A stretch of 64,000 nt of DNA from Amblyomma americanum (lineage: Eukaryota; Arthropoda; Arachnida; Ixodida; Ixodidae): positions 136,704,356-136,768,355 of the forward strand of contig NC_135505.1 of assembly GCF_052857255.1 (NCBI RefSeq), given 5' to 3'. Numbering within the stretch: position 1 is the stretch's first letter; each line of letters starts with the position of its first letter. The position numbers were made by a program, and so were the translations under genes. Of the stretch, positions 47,754 through 60,300 are shown piece after piece. The notes beneath the pieces were generated by a model. It saw only the letters and a list, made by a program, of their open reading frames with translations, was not told the DNA's origin and searched no databases.

Positions 47754-48070
47754 GCCCCGCCGCGGTGGCTCAGTGGCTAGGGCGCTCGACTACTGATCCG
47801 GAGTTCCCGGGTTCGAACCCGAACGCGGCGGCTGCGTTTTTATGGAGGAAAAACGCTAAGGCGCCCGTGTGCTGTGCGATGTCAGTGCACGTTAAAGATC
47901 CCCAGGTGGTCGAAATTATTCCGGAGCCCTCCACTATGGCACCTCTGTCTTCCTTTCCTCTTTCACTTCCTTCCTTATCCCTTCCCTTACGGCGCGGTTC
48001 AGGTGTCCAACGATATATGAGACAGATACTGCGCCATTTCCTTTCCCCAAAAACCAATTATTATTATTAT
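47754..48070 (+). mobile_element. SINE-A in unit 1
   Basis: Full length with head, B box (GGTTCGAACCC), body and a short (TTA)n tail. Preceded by CGTTTCTGTTC (47743-47753), the left target duplication of the ancestral insertion; the right copy is found only after unit 3. Confidence 0.95.
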
Positions 48071-48335
48071 CCCTCCTCTATCCCTTCCTTTACGGCGCGT
48101 TTTGTGTGTTCACCGATATATGCGAGACGGTTACTGTGCCATTTCCTTTCCTGAAAAACCAAACAAAACAAGTGAGCCGACGGCGTTCATAGAGTTCATT
48201 GGCGTTGACAACTTTGCAAAGACCGTTCATTTTCACGAGAGGAAAGGCGCACAACCGGCTCTGCGGGTGAGTGGAGACCTCAATCTCGCTTTCGCTTTGT
48301 ATATCCTGGATTAGCTTTTCTGCTCGTTTCTGATC

Positions 48336-48651
48336 GCCCCGCCGCGGTAGCTCAGTGGTTAGGGCGCTCGACTACTGATCCGGAGTTCCCGGGTTCGAAC
48401 CCGAACGCGGCGGCTGCGTTTTTATGGAGGAAAACGCTAAGGCGCCCGTGTGCTGTGCGATGTCAGTGCACGTTAAAGATCCCCAGGTGGTCGAAATTAT
48501 TCCGGAGCCCTCCACTATGGCACCTCTGTCTTCCTTTCCTCTTTCACTTCCTTCCTTATCCCTTCCCTTACGGCGCGGTTCAGGTGTCCAACGATATATG
48601 AGACAGATACTGCGCCATTTCCTTTCCCCAAAAACCAATTATTATTATTAT
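48336..48651 (+). mobile_element. SINE-A in unit 2
   Basis: Copy of the unit 1 SINE with GTAGCTCAGTGG in the A box and one A fewer in GGAGGAAAACGC. It is followed directly by unit 3, not by a target duplication, so it arose by duplication and not by its own transposition. Confidence 0.95.
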
Positions 48652-48916
48652 CCCTCCTCTATCCCTTCCTTTACGGCGCGTTTTGTGTGTTCACCGATAT
48701 ATGCGAGACGGTTACTGTGCCATTTCCTTTCCTGAAAAACCAAACAAAACAAGTGAGCCGACGGCGTTCATAGAGTTCATTGGCGTTGACAACTTTGCAA
48801 AGACCGTTCATTTTCACGAGAGGAAAGGCGCACAACCGGCTCTGCGGGTGAGTGGAGACCTCAATCTCGCTTTCGCTTTGTATATCCTGGATTAGCTTTT
48901 CTGCTCGTTTCTGATC

Positions 48917-49234
48917 GCCCCGCCGCGGTAGCTCAGTGGTTAGGGCGCTCGACTACTGATCCGGAGTTCCCGGGTTCGAACCCGAACGCGGCGGCTGCGT
49001 TTTTATGGAGGAAAACGCTAAGGCGCCCGTGTGCTGTGCGATGTCAGTGCACGTTAAAGATCCCCAGGTGGTCGAAATTATTCCGGAGCCCTCTACTACG
49101 GCACCTTTCTTCCTTTCTTCTTTCACTCCCTCCCTTATCCCTTCCCCTACGGCGCGGTTCAGGTGTCCAACGATATATGAGACAGATACTGCGCCACTTC
49201 CTTTCCCCCCAAAACCAATTATTATTATTATTAT
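48917..49234 (+). mobile_element. SINE-A in unit 3
   Basis: Same A-box change as unit 2, but the 3' part differs (TCTACTACGGCACC, shorter pyrimidine tract, longer TTA tail). It is followed by CGTTTCTGTTC at 49235-49245, the right target duplication matching the left one before unit 1. Confidence 0.95.
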
Positions 49235-49245
49235 CGTTTCTGTTC

Positions 49246-49759
49246 AGAGTGATTGCCTTACTTCGTATACCTCCAAAGCTATGCGTTTGCAAAACCGCAG
49301 CTAACAAACCGCACTGACATAAATGCGCGTGACTTTGCTTATTCCCCGACGGTATGACTACGTAAACTAAAGTAGTCACTTATACTTCAATACCGGATGA
49401 TGTTGCACACGGTCATCATTTGAGAGTGTGGTCGTGTCTTCTCCCGTCCTTTTCGTAACCACGAAGTAGCGCTCGATAACGATCTTAAATCAATGAGCCC
49501 GATTGGCAGGGTTATTGCCTCTTGAAGGCATTAACACTATTGTGTACCAGGTAAGATTAAGCACAGAAACAACATACTTAGGACCGCGTTTTTTTCAGTC
49601 CCAGTTTTGACCACAACTACTGGCCTACTTCATACGTTAACAAACAACTTAGCGTCCATGCCATAATATAGGCCTCCACCGTTCGTCCTCAACATGAACC
49701 CTCTCCCAGTAAATTTTCTAACCGCATCTCCTTTCATGACTTCCTGTTCAGTGGCTACA
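49246..49759. other. Intergenic stretch, nothing seen
   Basis: No recognisable frame or repeat. Confidence 0.5.
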
Positions 49760-50062
49760 CTCTCCTTTCCTTGAAGTGCTAACCCGGATCTCAAGGATAA
49801 CGTAGACATGGATAGGGCATGTAATGCTGGTAACTGGTGACCGATGACTTTTTGGGGTTGCAAAGGTGATTCGAAAGGAAGACAAGGCAGGCTTAGCAGA
49901 GGGCGGGAGTTAATCAGGTGAGCGGATGAGATTAGGAAGATTGCGTGTACAAGGTCGCCGCATCTGACACAGTACAGGGTTAATTGGAGAAACATGACGA
50001 AGGGTTCATTCCTGCAGTAAGGCAACCTGAATGATGATCATTATAATAATAATGATGGTGAT
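49760..50062 (+). mobile_element. 3' end of the second LINE type, relic 2
   Basis: Plus-strand codons in broken frames give ADEIRKIACTRS and RVNWRNMTKGSFLQ, the typical last part of a non-LTR protein, after a degraded GHV-type region near 49815. The 3' end reads CAGGGTTAATTGGAGAAACA and CCTGCAGTAAGG, then ATGATGATCATTATAATAAT. It shares the 3' end with SINE-E at 3239-3567 (reverse) and relic 1 at 24640-24905. The minus frame 49630-50025 is a shadow. Confidence 0.7.
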
Positions 50063-50328
50063 GGGGAATTACAAGAACATTTTCGATAATTCACGAAGCT
50101 TTTGTAAAAGTTTTTCTTTACCCTTTATTGTTCACTTTGCGTCATTGTACTATATGAAGAGATATTTCCGGCAGATCGGTGAGAACAGGGCGCTGGCATT
50201 CAAGTAGAGAAGCGGGCGACAATTCTTATCCTGTCATGCATACAGACCTCATATAAGGACACATATTTATCCTACTATTTACCTTTTTATTTCCCCCACT
50301 CAGGCCATCCATGACAAGAAATATTTTT
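50063..50328. other. Short unique stretch, nothing seen
   Basis: No feature recognised. Confidence 0.5.
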
Positions 50329-50427
50329 GAATGAATGAATGAATGAATGAATGAATGAACGAACGAACGAATGAATGAATGAATGAATGAATGAATGAAT
50401 GAATGAATGAATGAATGAATGAATGAG
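50329..50427. repeat. (GAAT)n microsatellite with GAAC interruption
   Basis: About 25 tetranucleotides, mostly GAAT, with three GAAC units near 50358-50370. No SINE is attached, unlike the array at 28740. Confidence 0.95.
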
Positions 50428-52011
50428 GGCACCATGCGGCTAGTGACACGCTGCAAACGACTGGAAGGATCTCATAGTAGGATAAATACGTGTCCTCCCA
50501 TGAAGTTTGTCTGCATGAGAGGGCTAATCAAATTAATGCTAGGAGCTCATATTTGAAGACAGCGCAAACAACAATAAACCGCAATTGTTAGTTCAGTGCC
50601 TGTGTCGTCGTTTCGTCCTGTGCTTTTCCCGTCTGTCTGTGCTGTATTCAAATACGAGCTTCAACCAAGTCGCCCAACTTTCTGTGTTACATAATGCTAG
50701 AATTTGGAGAACGCAGTGGATCCCAGATATCCGGAGCATGTAAGACAGTCAGCTGAACTTGAGATTCAGCTCCCACGACTTGACATCTATTCTAATTTAT
50801 TCCGGCAGTCCTTTTCTTTTTTGCCTCGCGTCTTGCCTGTGGTTATGTAACCTGCCAGTCTGCCATGACATTCAATCTCTGCTGTCTTCCTATAATCAAG
50901 TCATAATCAAAACCAATGAATATTCGTTCCTACACGTTGCCCTGCCAGCTGATTTCGAAACTCCACGCGCGATAGGGACAGCGAGGCACGCCACATTATC
51001 GAGGCAGAACTGGCGAGTCCAGCTAAGACGCGACACCCCTGCAAACCAGGCCCTCTGGCCCAAACAAATAAAGGTCTGATTACTCTGTCCCTGGATTCCC
51101 GTGAGACCTAAAAAACAAAAAGAGAAAAGAAAGCGTGTGTGTGGAGAGTGGGGCAAGCGAGAGTACACAATGACGTGGACGGTTTGAACGGTTTCCTCCG
51201 GGCCCAGCTCTAGTGGCCTTGCAAACAGACCGCGTCCAAGTACTTCGATCTGTACTTTACGGAAGGAGCATCCGCTATGTCCCAGTGGACCCAAAGAGTT
51301 GTCCCACAGGACCTTGACTCCGTATACACCACGCTGCAGTGGCGTGCATTGCTTCTGAGTGCGCTCCAATTTCCTAACTTCTCCTTTTCTTTTTTTCCTG
51401 AGGTCCTTCTTCTTTTCCGGACAACTCTTTGTCTTTTGAGCTGTTTGGATTGTCTTATGGATATCCCTCCGAGGAGGGGAAAGCTCATTGCGTTCGCGGA
51501 CTGCCGGAAGTGCATCAATCCTCGACTTCCGCAGTGACGGCGGAAGTGAAACGCAATCCACTTCCGCCTTGGAGGAAGCTTCGGGAGAGAGTTCCGAGTG
51601 AGGACCGGGCTTCGGCGGTCGATCGAGCAAGGCTCGCGGACAGCAACGTGACAATGTGCGACCCCCGGGGCGCTTCTGATGTTCACCCCGCGATGAATAG
51701 GCTCGGCATGCATCTTTTGTGGTGCCGCGTTTTACGCAACATTACATTATTCATTCCTTTATCCCTTCACGCTTGTTCTTTCTTAGTTCCTTCGTTCAGC
51801 GCCTCGTTAGGCTCCGTCTTCCTTCTTTACTCTCTTGTTTAAGATATTTGATGTATTTATAAGCTTCTTCTTCGCTTATTGATTTTCCTCTCTGTCTCAG
51901 CAATCTCTTGTTCGTTTTTTTTTATTCGTTCACCTCTTTGTATAACAACTGAATTCGTTATTGGCCTTATAATTAACTCATTCTCATTTGGTTGGTGATT
52001 TACTGAATAAT
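50428..52011. other. Intergenic stretch, no gene recognised
   Basis: The longest frame (50896-51654 minus, 252 codons) overlaps other long frames (51210-51713 minus, 51429-51842 plus) and has no domain-like run. It is low-hydrophobicity, basic and without similarity I recognise, so I do not call it a gene. Confidence 0.4.
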
Positions 52012-52362
52012 TTTTCATGCCCAACGTTCCGGGACAAAATTTTTTGAATATTGGAAAATTGTAAGGTACCGTAATGGATGTATTGAAGGTAATGGTCCAT
52101 TCTTCCGATATGTAGCAAAATCGTTCTTTTAAAGACTTTCCATCGCTCTCTTCATCGATCAGTTAAGACTGTCATAGGAAACCACTGGGAAACACTTTTG
52201 ACGATAGCAAGAACGCTAATAGCAAAAAAAAAATACAAGCCTGCCGACGCGGAGATCGGCGGGTATATTGATTGGTGTAGTGAAATCTTGCGATGTATAA
52301 AAAAATGCGTTCATAAACTCTTTCTGGTTCAAAAATGTTTTTGTCCAGAATTGTTGTGTGTA
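52012..52362 (+). mobile_element. MITE-350 copy 2
   Basis: Starts CATGCCCAACGTTCCGGGAC. Its right end complements to ACAATTCTGGACAAAAACAT, giving ~30-bp imperfect terminal inverted repeats. In between are AAGGTAATGGTCCATTC, CTTTTAAAGACTTTCCATCG, TTTTGACGATAGCAAGAACG and ATATTGATTGGTGTAGTGAA, all with counterparts in copies 3 and 4. No coding capacity. The frame at 52172-52384 is not a gene. Confidence 0.82.
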
Positions 52363-52721
52363 TAAACTCCCTATTTAGTGGCAACTGCGGGTGCTAGCTT
52401 GTATTCATTCATTGATTGATTCAAACACTTGTTCTGTGATCAGTCCCGTCATTAATGCGTAGAAATACTGATTCCACTTTCCTTCTTAAATCCGTTCGTT
52501 TGCTGAAAGTGGTCGTTTTTATTGGCTTGTTCTGCGATTCGTTTTTTTTTTCAGTTTCCTACAATTACCCAAATTCAGCTTCACCCAAATTCAGGACCGC
52601 CGCACAGAATTCCTCCCCGACGAAAAAATAGTCTATTATTGAATTTTTCTGGTTATCTAAACAAGAAGGCTATCACAGGGAAAAAAATTATATGCTCGAG
52701 AATTTTGATATCTGCCTTACA
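52363..52721. other. Short unique stretch, nothing seen
   Basis: No recognisable frame or repeat. Confidence 0.5.
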
Positions 52722-53166
52722 GCCGTCGGATTTCAGTGGAGGCGAAACGCTAAGGCGCCCCGTGTGCTGTGTGATGTCAGTGCACGCTAAATATCCCCAG
52801 GTGGTCGAAATTATACCGGAGCCCTCCACTACGGTACCTCTATCACTCCCTCCTTTATCTCTTCCCTTACGGCGCGGTTTAGGTGTCCAACGTTAAAGAT
52901 CCCCAGGTGGTCCAAATTATTCCGGAGCCCTCCACTACGGTACCTCTTTCACTCCCTCCTTTATCCTTTCCCTTACGGCGTGGTTCAGGTGTCCAACGTT
53001 TAAGATCCTCAGGTAGTCGAAAATATTCGGGAGCCCTCCACTATGGCACCTCTTTCTTCCTTTCTTCTTTCACTCTCTACTTTATCACTCCCCTACGGCG
53101 CATTTCAGGTTTCCACAGAGATATGTGAGACAGTTACTGCGTCATTTCCTTTCCTCAACAACCAAT
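52722..53166 (+). mobile_element. SINE-A variant with a 106-bp internal triplication
   Basis: 5'-truncated: it begins GGATTTCAGTGGAGGCGAAA, which resembles the SINE-B head-body junction, then continues as SINE-A (CGCTAAGGCG). The segment from the GTTAAAGATCCCCAGG block to GGTGTCCAACG is present three times. ATCCCCAGG-type words fall at 52793, 52899 and 53005, exactly 106 bp apart. The third copy continues into the normal 3' block (GAGATATGTGAGACAG, CCATTTCC-like). The tail is decayed. Confidence 0.93.
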
Positions 53167-54055
53167 TTTCCTTATCGTTTGTTCAATAGACTGAAACATT
53201 GAAAACGAAATTATAATTTAGTTTACTGTTGCGAATGGCCAGCGGTGTACTACAGTACGCCGCGATCCGCGGCCCAATGTTAGCAATTGCTGATTTTTTA
53301 AGTTGTATCCTACTATAGTTCGTGTCTCGCCCCGACCTTGACACCACAAGTTTTTTGCAGGCGCGAAATGCCTACGACGTACAGCGCTGCACTCTTTTTC
53401 AATCTCACGACGTGCTGTTTCTACGCCATATTTCAACAAAACGGTGCAGCGCCACAGGAGCATGCAGTAGCAGTCAGTCAGGCACCGACTCTACGAAGCT
53501 ATTCTCTAAAACAATTCCGCAGTATCGAAATGGCCATGTAGCACTGACCAAGCCCAGTCGGCTCTGTCTTGTCAAGAGCCTTGACACTCTGGTCTCTCCA
53601 TTTGTTAAAACTTGATACAGTTTTGGAAAAAAGTTTATGGGATGCAGGTTTGCAGAAAATTTTTTTTTTTTGTGCGGTCGGGCAAGCCAGATCAAGCACA
53701 ATCATTGAAGTGCAGAACGGCACGCGTGTTTCATATTTAAGAATTCCAGCTGACTGACTAGAGGAAGTACAGAAATATTTTTTTTCCCGCGAATTCGAGT
53801 TCGTTCATGTCTGTACGTTGCTCGTTTTGAGGTGTTTTCTTTACGTAGGTTTTGGAAAGCTAGCGGTGGTGCTGTGATAACAATTGCTGCAGTAATAAGA
53901 ATGCACCTGTCGTAAAAAAAATGAAGAAAAGCTTAACGGCGTCATAACTCCTGGGTGATGACGTGGTTATACGTCATCACTACGGAGACCAATGACTGTG
54001 TGCCTCGTTTGGCCATGTGAATAAGGCCTTTTGAGCTTTTCGGCAAGGAACAGAA
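53167..54055. other. Intergenic stretch, no gene recognised
   Basis: Overlapping short frames on both strands at 53322-53757, unrecognised. Confidence 0.5.
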
Positions 54056-54399
54056 GCATGTCCAGCAATTTCGGAGGAAAATTTTGAAAATGGGAAAATT
54101 GTAAGATACTTTTACGGTAATATTAAGGTAATGGTCTGTTCTTCTTTTATGTATCAAAATCTTTCTTTTAAAGTGTTTTCATCGGTCGCATCGAACAGCT
54201 TAGACTCCTATAGAAAACCATTCGGGAACGCTTTGGACCACAGCAAGAACGTTAACAGAAAAAAAAAATCAAGACTGCTGTCTGGTGATCTGCAGACATG
54301 TTGATTGTTATAGTGAAATCTCCCATTATATGAAAAAAACTGCGTTTATAAATTGTTTTTCGTTCAAAAATGCCTTTGTCCAAAATTGCTGGGTATGAC
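54056..54399 (+). mobile_element. MITE-350 copy 3
   Basis: Starts GCATGTCCAGCAATTTCGG and ends CCAAAATTGCTGGGTATGAC; the two ends are close inverted repeats. The internal landmarks are those of copies 2 and 4: AAGGTAATGGTCTGTTC, TTTTCATCGGTCGCATCGAA, CAGCAAGAACGTTAACAG and TGTTGATTGTTATAGTGAAA. Confidence 0.85.
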
Positions 54400-57300
54400 A
54401 GTGAAGTTACCGTTGTAAGTTTTGCTTCATAGGTTCGTGAAAGACCGGACAGCTCTTGTTATTCTTTTTTTGTGCGTGATACATACGAAGCTTATGTTCA
54501 CTCTGAGAACAGATGGAGCGGTAAAAATGGCGGCTCTTCAACGCCCACAAATGATGCAACGCTAGTGGCCCCATCTCCACGTTCATGCAGAGGCCTCGGA
54601 GGTAGAAGATATATATACGTGAGCGAGTTGGCTAATCATCTTGAGAAAAAAACTCGTAAGCAATGAAAACGGAGTCACAAGTACGGAGACGCATGTCTCT
54701 CCCTTCGTCTGCTCTTCTTGCATACGTCCCTTTTCCCGCAGGAGGTCTCTGAGAGTTACCCAACCTGTTTCCGCCGTTCCCTAAATCCACATCGTCTGGG
54801 CGCTTATCCTGTTTCTAGTGCAGCAACGGGGAAATCCTTAAGGGATTAGGAGTGACTCACCGCAGTACGTCTGAGCGCATCGCATTTATTTCCCCGCCCA
54901 CGAACTCTAGCAGAGACAAAAGTAGCCAGACGGTCATTTTAGCTTCTAGCAATCGCCTCAAACGCGTGCACCAAAAAGCAAAGCAGACGACATAAAAGGG
55001 TGGAATAAATCGCATTACTCTTACGCGTCTGCCAAAACGTCGTTACGTATGACGTAATGAGTTGATTGACTGAGGAGCCGCTTCGGTATCTTGCGGCCTC
55101 TTAGCTTGATGCACAAGCCGGATGAGGAAATCAGCTGATTACTCAGCAAGCACGCCATAGGCAAAGTCGGATGCGCATCTTTATTAATCGCAGCCATTCA
55201 GAAGCATTAGGTTGTAAGGTGGTAGCAGACGCTTGTGACGGAGTGTTATGAAAGGCTATGCGAAAACGTACGCGAACCCCCGGCCTTTTTCTTAGGAGTA
55301 AGGAAACACGTGCGCCAAATGCTTATCGAGAGCTGACGGAGTCTCTATTATGACACAGCAAGTTCCGGGAGAACTTATAATAGGATGCAATATCTCTTGC
55401 ATTAGACTGAGAATAACTCACTTAGAATAACGCACTTATGTAAAGGCGTGTCTACATTTACAGTTTGTGCAACTTTGCGGGTTTTTTATGTCACGTCTGA
55501 CCACATTGAAGGCGCAGTATACAGTCCGCTGGTAACAGGAAAAAAATTCAACCAATGATTACTACTCAACCTTGAATTTTTCTTGATTTGTCGGCGCCTA
55601 ATAGTCTCAGTAGAGTTCCTCGGTCGAAGAATGATCACCGTTACACTCTGAAAGCTGAACACAAATCTAAGGCCGAATATTGTCCCCCGAAAAATATCAT
55701 GTTCCTTCTTATGCTGAGCCTGGCTGCTCGTTGTCCCGTATAAAGCTTCTTCATAAACTTAGTCTGCGTGTTTCAGCTATACAACGAATTGCAGTCGTTG
55801 ACCTTTAGCTTCTCTCCTGCATCGAAAGAAAAAATAAAAGATCAAGAATAGTGCTGGCGAGATATTCTCCCTGTGTTCTCTGGTATGTCAGCGTAGGAAC
55901 TAGGCCTAACTCAATAAGAAGTCCAACAGCCTAAACCGGAGCTCACTGGCGTTGTGAGAGTGGATAAGGAGACCTGAGAAGTTCCAGATGGATGCTTCCA
56001 GTTGCCCCATAAAACACTGGCCCGCGGTAAAAATTGGGACACATTCGCGACAGTATGAGAGCCTTCCATCTTGTCGCTCTCTGCGTTGACAGGATGGGGA
56101 GCGCAGGAGTAAAGTGCCGTTGCAGAGTGCCGCAGTTTCGAAAGCAGCGCCGCAGTGCGGTCGAATTTAAAAGTAGCCCACATAAAGTCCAATAAGAACA
56201 GCGGTCAAGGAAAGAACAGAAAACGAAAGGTCATGGCGTCCAGATCCCATTCGCACCGTAACACTAGATGTAGGTACGAAACTGAAACGCTGTCTTCAGC
56301 TAGAAAAACGAAATGCATCTACGAAACTGAGTCTCGAGCTCTCGACTGAATACCGCGCCGCCAACGGTCGTCTGCAATTGGCCGCGCAGACGACTTTTTC
56401 AAGGCCACGTTCATATCCGGGGCTGTTCTAGAACCCGTTGAGAAGAAAAAAAAAGGGGGGGTGGAAACTGATGGGGGCGCATTTTTGAACCTGGAGTAGC
56501 AACCATCTCGTGTCTTTATTTCACACAATGTATATACAGGATCAGGGGCCGCCTTTCCCAAATGAGACTGCCGAAAACGAAATGGGAGCTGCGCGAAGGG
56601 TGTTTTGTCCAATTTCGGTAGGTTATGACCTCAATGTCTGGACTTCACATTCCGGCCTCGATGCGACAGAAAGCCGAGCATGCCGCTCTCATGCGAAAAG
56701 CTATTGGCGGAGCAAACGTACCACTGAAACGGCCAGTTCGCATCGTGGTCGTTGCTGTTAATGCAGTTTTTGTTACTGCTGGCTTGTCAAGAAAAATGGC
56801 TCGTATTTGTGAAAAACTTATGAACTTATAAAATTGAGATATGAATTGGTATTGCGGGGCATGTAGTTAGGCATTTGAATAAAGGCAGGGAGCCTTTTCA
56901 GGAGGACACAGTATGAAATCAGAAATTATGATGCGGTTACATGAGGAAGAATGTAAAATAAACAGGCGCGAAATTTTACCGGGGGGGGGGGGGGGGCGCT
57001 TTCGTCATGAGGGTTGCCTTACGCGCGCGTATGGATATTGCGCCCGCATACAATACCGAGGCTCCAACTTCCCGAGAAAAAATGAGTTGGTGAAAAAGGC
57101 CTGGAGGGGTCGGAAAAGTAGCTTCCAGGACGCGAACTGTTGTTGCCGCTGAATCCTGCTTATTGCGACTGTCCGCTTTGCGGTTGTATCCGACCTTATT
57201 ACACTACCGATGATGCCGCGCTTTAGTGGCTTGTACCCAAACGAGGAAATTTTTGAGCTCGGAGCGATACCCTCACTTGGAGACGAGGCTTAATAGGGGC

Positions 57301-60300
57301 ACAATAATTTGTGACGCAAAAAAAAAGATAGAAATGCATATTTAGGATGCGGGTAATGATAGGTGCGTTCTTATACTGACCTCATATCAAGAAGATATCA
57401 AGCTTAAAAAGAGAGTCCCGTTCACGGCAGCGTCATATAGTCGCAAATAACCAGCCTATACCTCTCGTTATATCTGTAATCAGTAAGATTGCTTCTACCA
57501 TGTATCTGTTCTGTTTTGAAATTCCAGACCCAAACGGCAATAACAATTTTTTAAATGAAGGAACTCATTATACGCTAACATTTTCACTTGCCAGTCTCCC
57601 CGTGATCATTTATATCCAATCATCTGTTCGGAGTTGGGCACGTCACTAGGATAACAGAAAATTTGCCCGTATAACAGGTCCAGCTTCACATAGGTAACAT
57701 TATAGAGCAGCAGCGAGTACTTTACCATACATTGTATATATATTGCTACGTCTCACATACATTGCACGAATGGTCGTGTTGGTGGGAGGATATGTTATTC
57801 ACGCTACTCAGGTGAACGTGAAGAAGGTGCGGCAAGTAGTAGACAAAGAAGAAAAAAAAGACAACAGCCTTGATCGAATACATAAGCTTCTATAGAAGCT
57901 CCAATTAGAAGATAAGTGGGGAAAGGCACTGTAATCCGTCACCAATCGCCAGAAATATATATAAGAATTCACTTCTAGCGTTTGTCTGCAATGATTTGTT
58001 TGTGTTTTTCATTTGGGACCTTTTGTACCACGTGGTCTTGTTTTTCTTTTCGTATTCCGGCTGTTGTCTGCAGCTTCAGGCAGCGAAGAATGCGCCGGAA
58101 ACCGTGAGGTAACTAATCAACCTGCTTGAATGGGAGCTCAGGGGGAGGGGGGGGATTTCGAAGTTATCATATTCTAATGAAACTTGTACTATTTGTTATC
58201 CTCTCTGTCCTGATTACTTCCATTTAGTTTGGAGCCTTCTGACATTTCATTCCGGCTCAAATAGATTTTAAAGTTCGCCTTTTCCGTGGCCTCAATTCAG
58301 ATAATTTCTGCGGGCAACACTCCATATTTTACGTCACAAAAATTCCCCGTATGTTGATACCCACTTTGCGCTTCGCTAACAAATTGTTTTTTTTTTTTGC
58401 TAGGTTGCCTCAGGTTTCGTCTAATAACTCATCGTTTTCAGTGCTACTTCAACTGTTCAACACGCGTATTGTGCTTTTTCTATTAATGTTTGTGACGTCA
58501 TCGCTGCGTCACACGAAGCAACGTTCCTGGCCACGGGCTTGTTTTTGTATCGCTTTCCTGTTCTCACTGTTCTAAAATAGTTCCACTCGATATTAAAAAA
58601 AAAAAGAAACCGTTGGTTCTGGTGGAGAGCGCGAGCTTTAAGGTATGTGGTGTGACTATCAACTCAAAATGTTCGAGAAACCCGGGCTTGCCTTTTGAGT
58701 CCAGAACAAAGTTTCGAATTCTGGGAATGATGTCCGATATGAAATTCTCCGAGGCTCGTCGCTGTTTCAAAAAGGCACGCGCAGGCTTTGGAACGCGTAA
58801 GTGCCGATCGAATTCAGCGCGAACCTAAAATCTTAATAAAACGACCGCATAATCCTTTAATCGCTAGAGCGCCAAGTGGTAGATTCACTAATTCCAGGCC
58901 TGGCCTCCATAATACGTTAAATTTCTTCGCTCGGTAGGCGTTTCTCTAGCGTCGCTGACGGTCGCTCGTCTAAGCGAGGCTTAAAGCTGTATAAGCTGCT
59001 TTTCCAACTACATAAGGCGTTGGATAGTCTGTTAATCGGACTCTCGGTTAGCCCGTTGGACCAGCAATTATCCCGGACAAAAAAGTCCACTTCCCCTAAA
59101 CTATACACCGCATAAGCCCTTGGCTACTATGAGGGGCAGAGCTGCACCCTCGTTTTCCCTGCATTTTCCGCTTATAAGCGGCCTTTTTTTTTCTTAAGTG
59201 GCCCTTCATCGCGGGAGATTGTTTGACTGCCAAGCACGTCATGCTCGCGAAGCACGTCGTGCCAATTTTAGAACCCTGCGTTCACGGCGTTCTAGAACGC
59301 TGTGGAAACGACGCCCACGACCGGAAAAAGATCTTCCAGACTTTTTTTTTTTGCCTGCGTGCCTGTACGCGTCGACGTTGGCGCCTGCGAACGAGCTAAA
59401 TTTGGGCTGAGATCTTGGAATCGGTTAAGCATGCATAAGCTGCTTCTTGGCAAACGGAGCGAGCTGGACTTCGACATCGCGACGTTGTACAAACACACGC
59501 TGGAGTCGCGTAGGATTCGGGCGAAAACAAAGAGCAAAGAAAAAAATCGCCACTAATTCGTGGCGTCTGCGACGCAAGCCAACAAACAAAGCACGTGTCG
59601 ACTCTTATTCTTGTGTGCGCATAATAAGGCTTATATGCGATCCGCCGTTGCACGGGTGCGAATCCCGGGTCTGAGCATTTGGTCGACGACGCTAACTATA
59701 ACCGACTTTTTTCTACTCGTTTTTTTTTTTTGTTGGAAAGGCGAAGTTGAAACCGAAAGGTAACTTTGAGCTGCGTAGAAGAAATTTGGTTTTTAAGACT
59801 TCTTCTCCGGGCCCTGCTCTCTCCGTTACCTCATACAGTCATCGCTCGGCATCAGAAAGAATCAGACGCAGTATGTTGAATCTCCAAGGACGAAAAAGGA
59901 AAAAAAAACAAAGGAACTAAGGGACAGAAAACAAAAGGAAAAACACATGTGAGAGCTAAAAATGTCCGCGTGTGCGCCGTCCGAAGCGCGTCTAAATAAA
60001 TTGACGCCGCCGAGGGCTCCATGGTACTACCGAAGCGAGCGGGCGCCTGTGTGTCGTCTTGGAAACTCGCGCCAAAAAGCGCGCGAATGGTGCGAAAAAA
60101 AGAAGGCTCGAATGGGGAGAACAGAAGAAAGGCGCGAAAAGAAAGCGCGGGAAAAGGGAAGACAGTTAAGACTGCCGGAACAAGGGAAAAAAAAACACCG
60201 AACGGATGGATGTAGAGAAGTCGAATAGGAGTGAAAATGGCGGGAGCGATTCAGCGTGAAGCATTCCAGTTGTGAGGCGCGCGACGCAGTTTCGTAATCA

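Larger units (their letters stand above)
47489..49234 (+). repeat. Three head-to-tail ~581-bp units, each with a SINE-A
   Basis: Units start at 47489, 48071 and 48652 with CCCTCCTCTATCCC. Each has a diverged SINE-A-type 3' end (CGGCGCGTTTTGTGTGTTCA, CCATTTCCTTTCCTGAAAAA), then ~170 bp of other sequence, then a full SINE-A. Units 2 and 3 share changes absent from unit 1 (GTAGCTCAGTGG for GTGGCTCAGTGG; CTGATCGCC for CTGTTCGCC). The identical 70-codon frames at 47520, 48102 and 48683 arise from this duplication. Confidence 0.96.

Noticed and set aside
47520..48895. Three identical 70-codon frames as a possible gene family
   Set aside because: They are one stretch copied by the 581-bp tandem duplication, and they begin inside a decayed SINE 3' end.
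50896..51654. Minus frame of 252 codons
   Set aside because: Basic, low-hydrophobicity sequence with competing long frames on both strands; no motif recognised.
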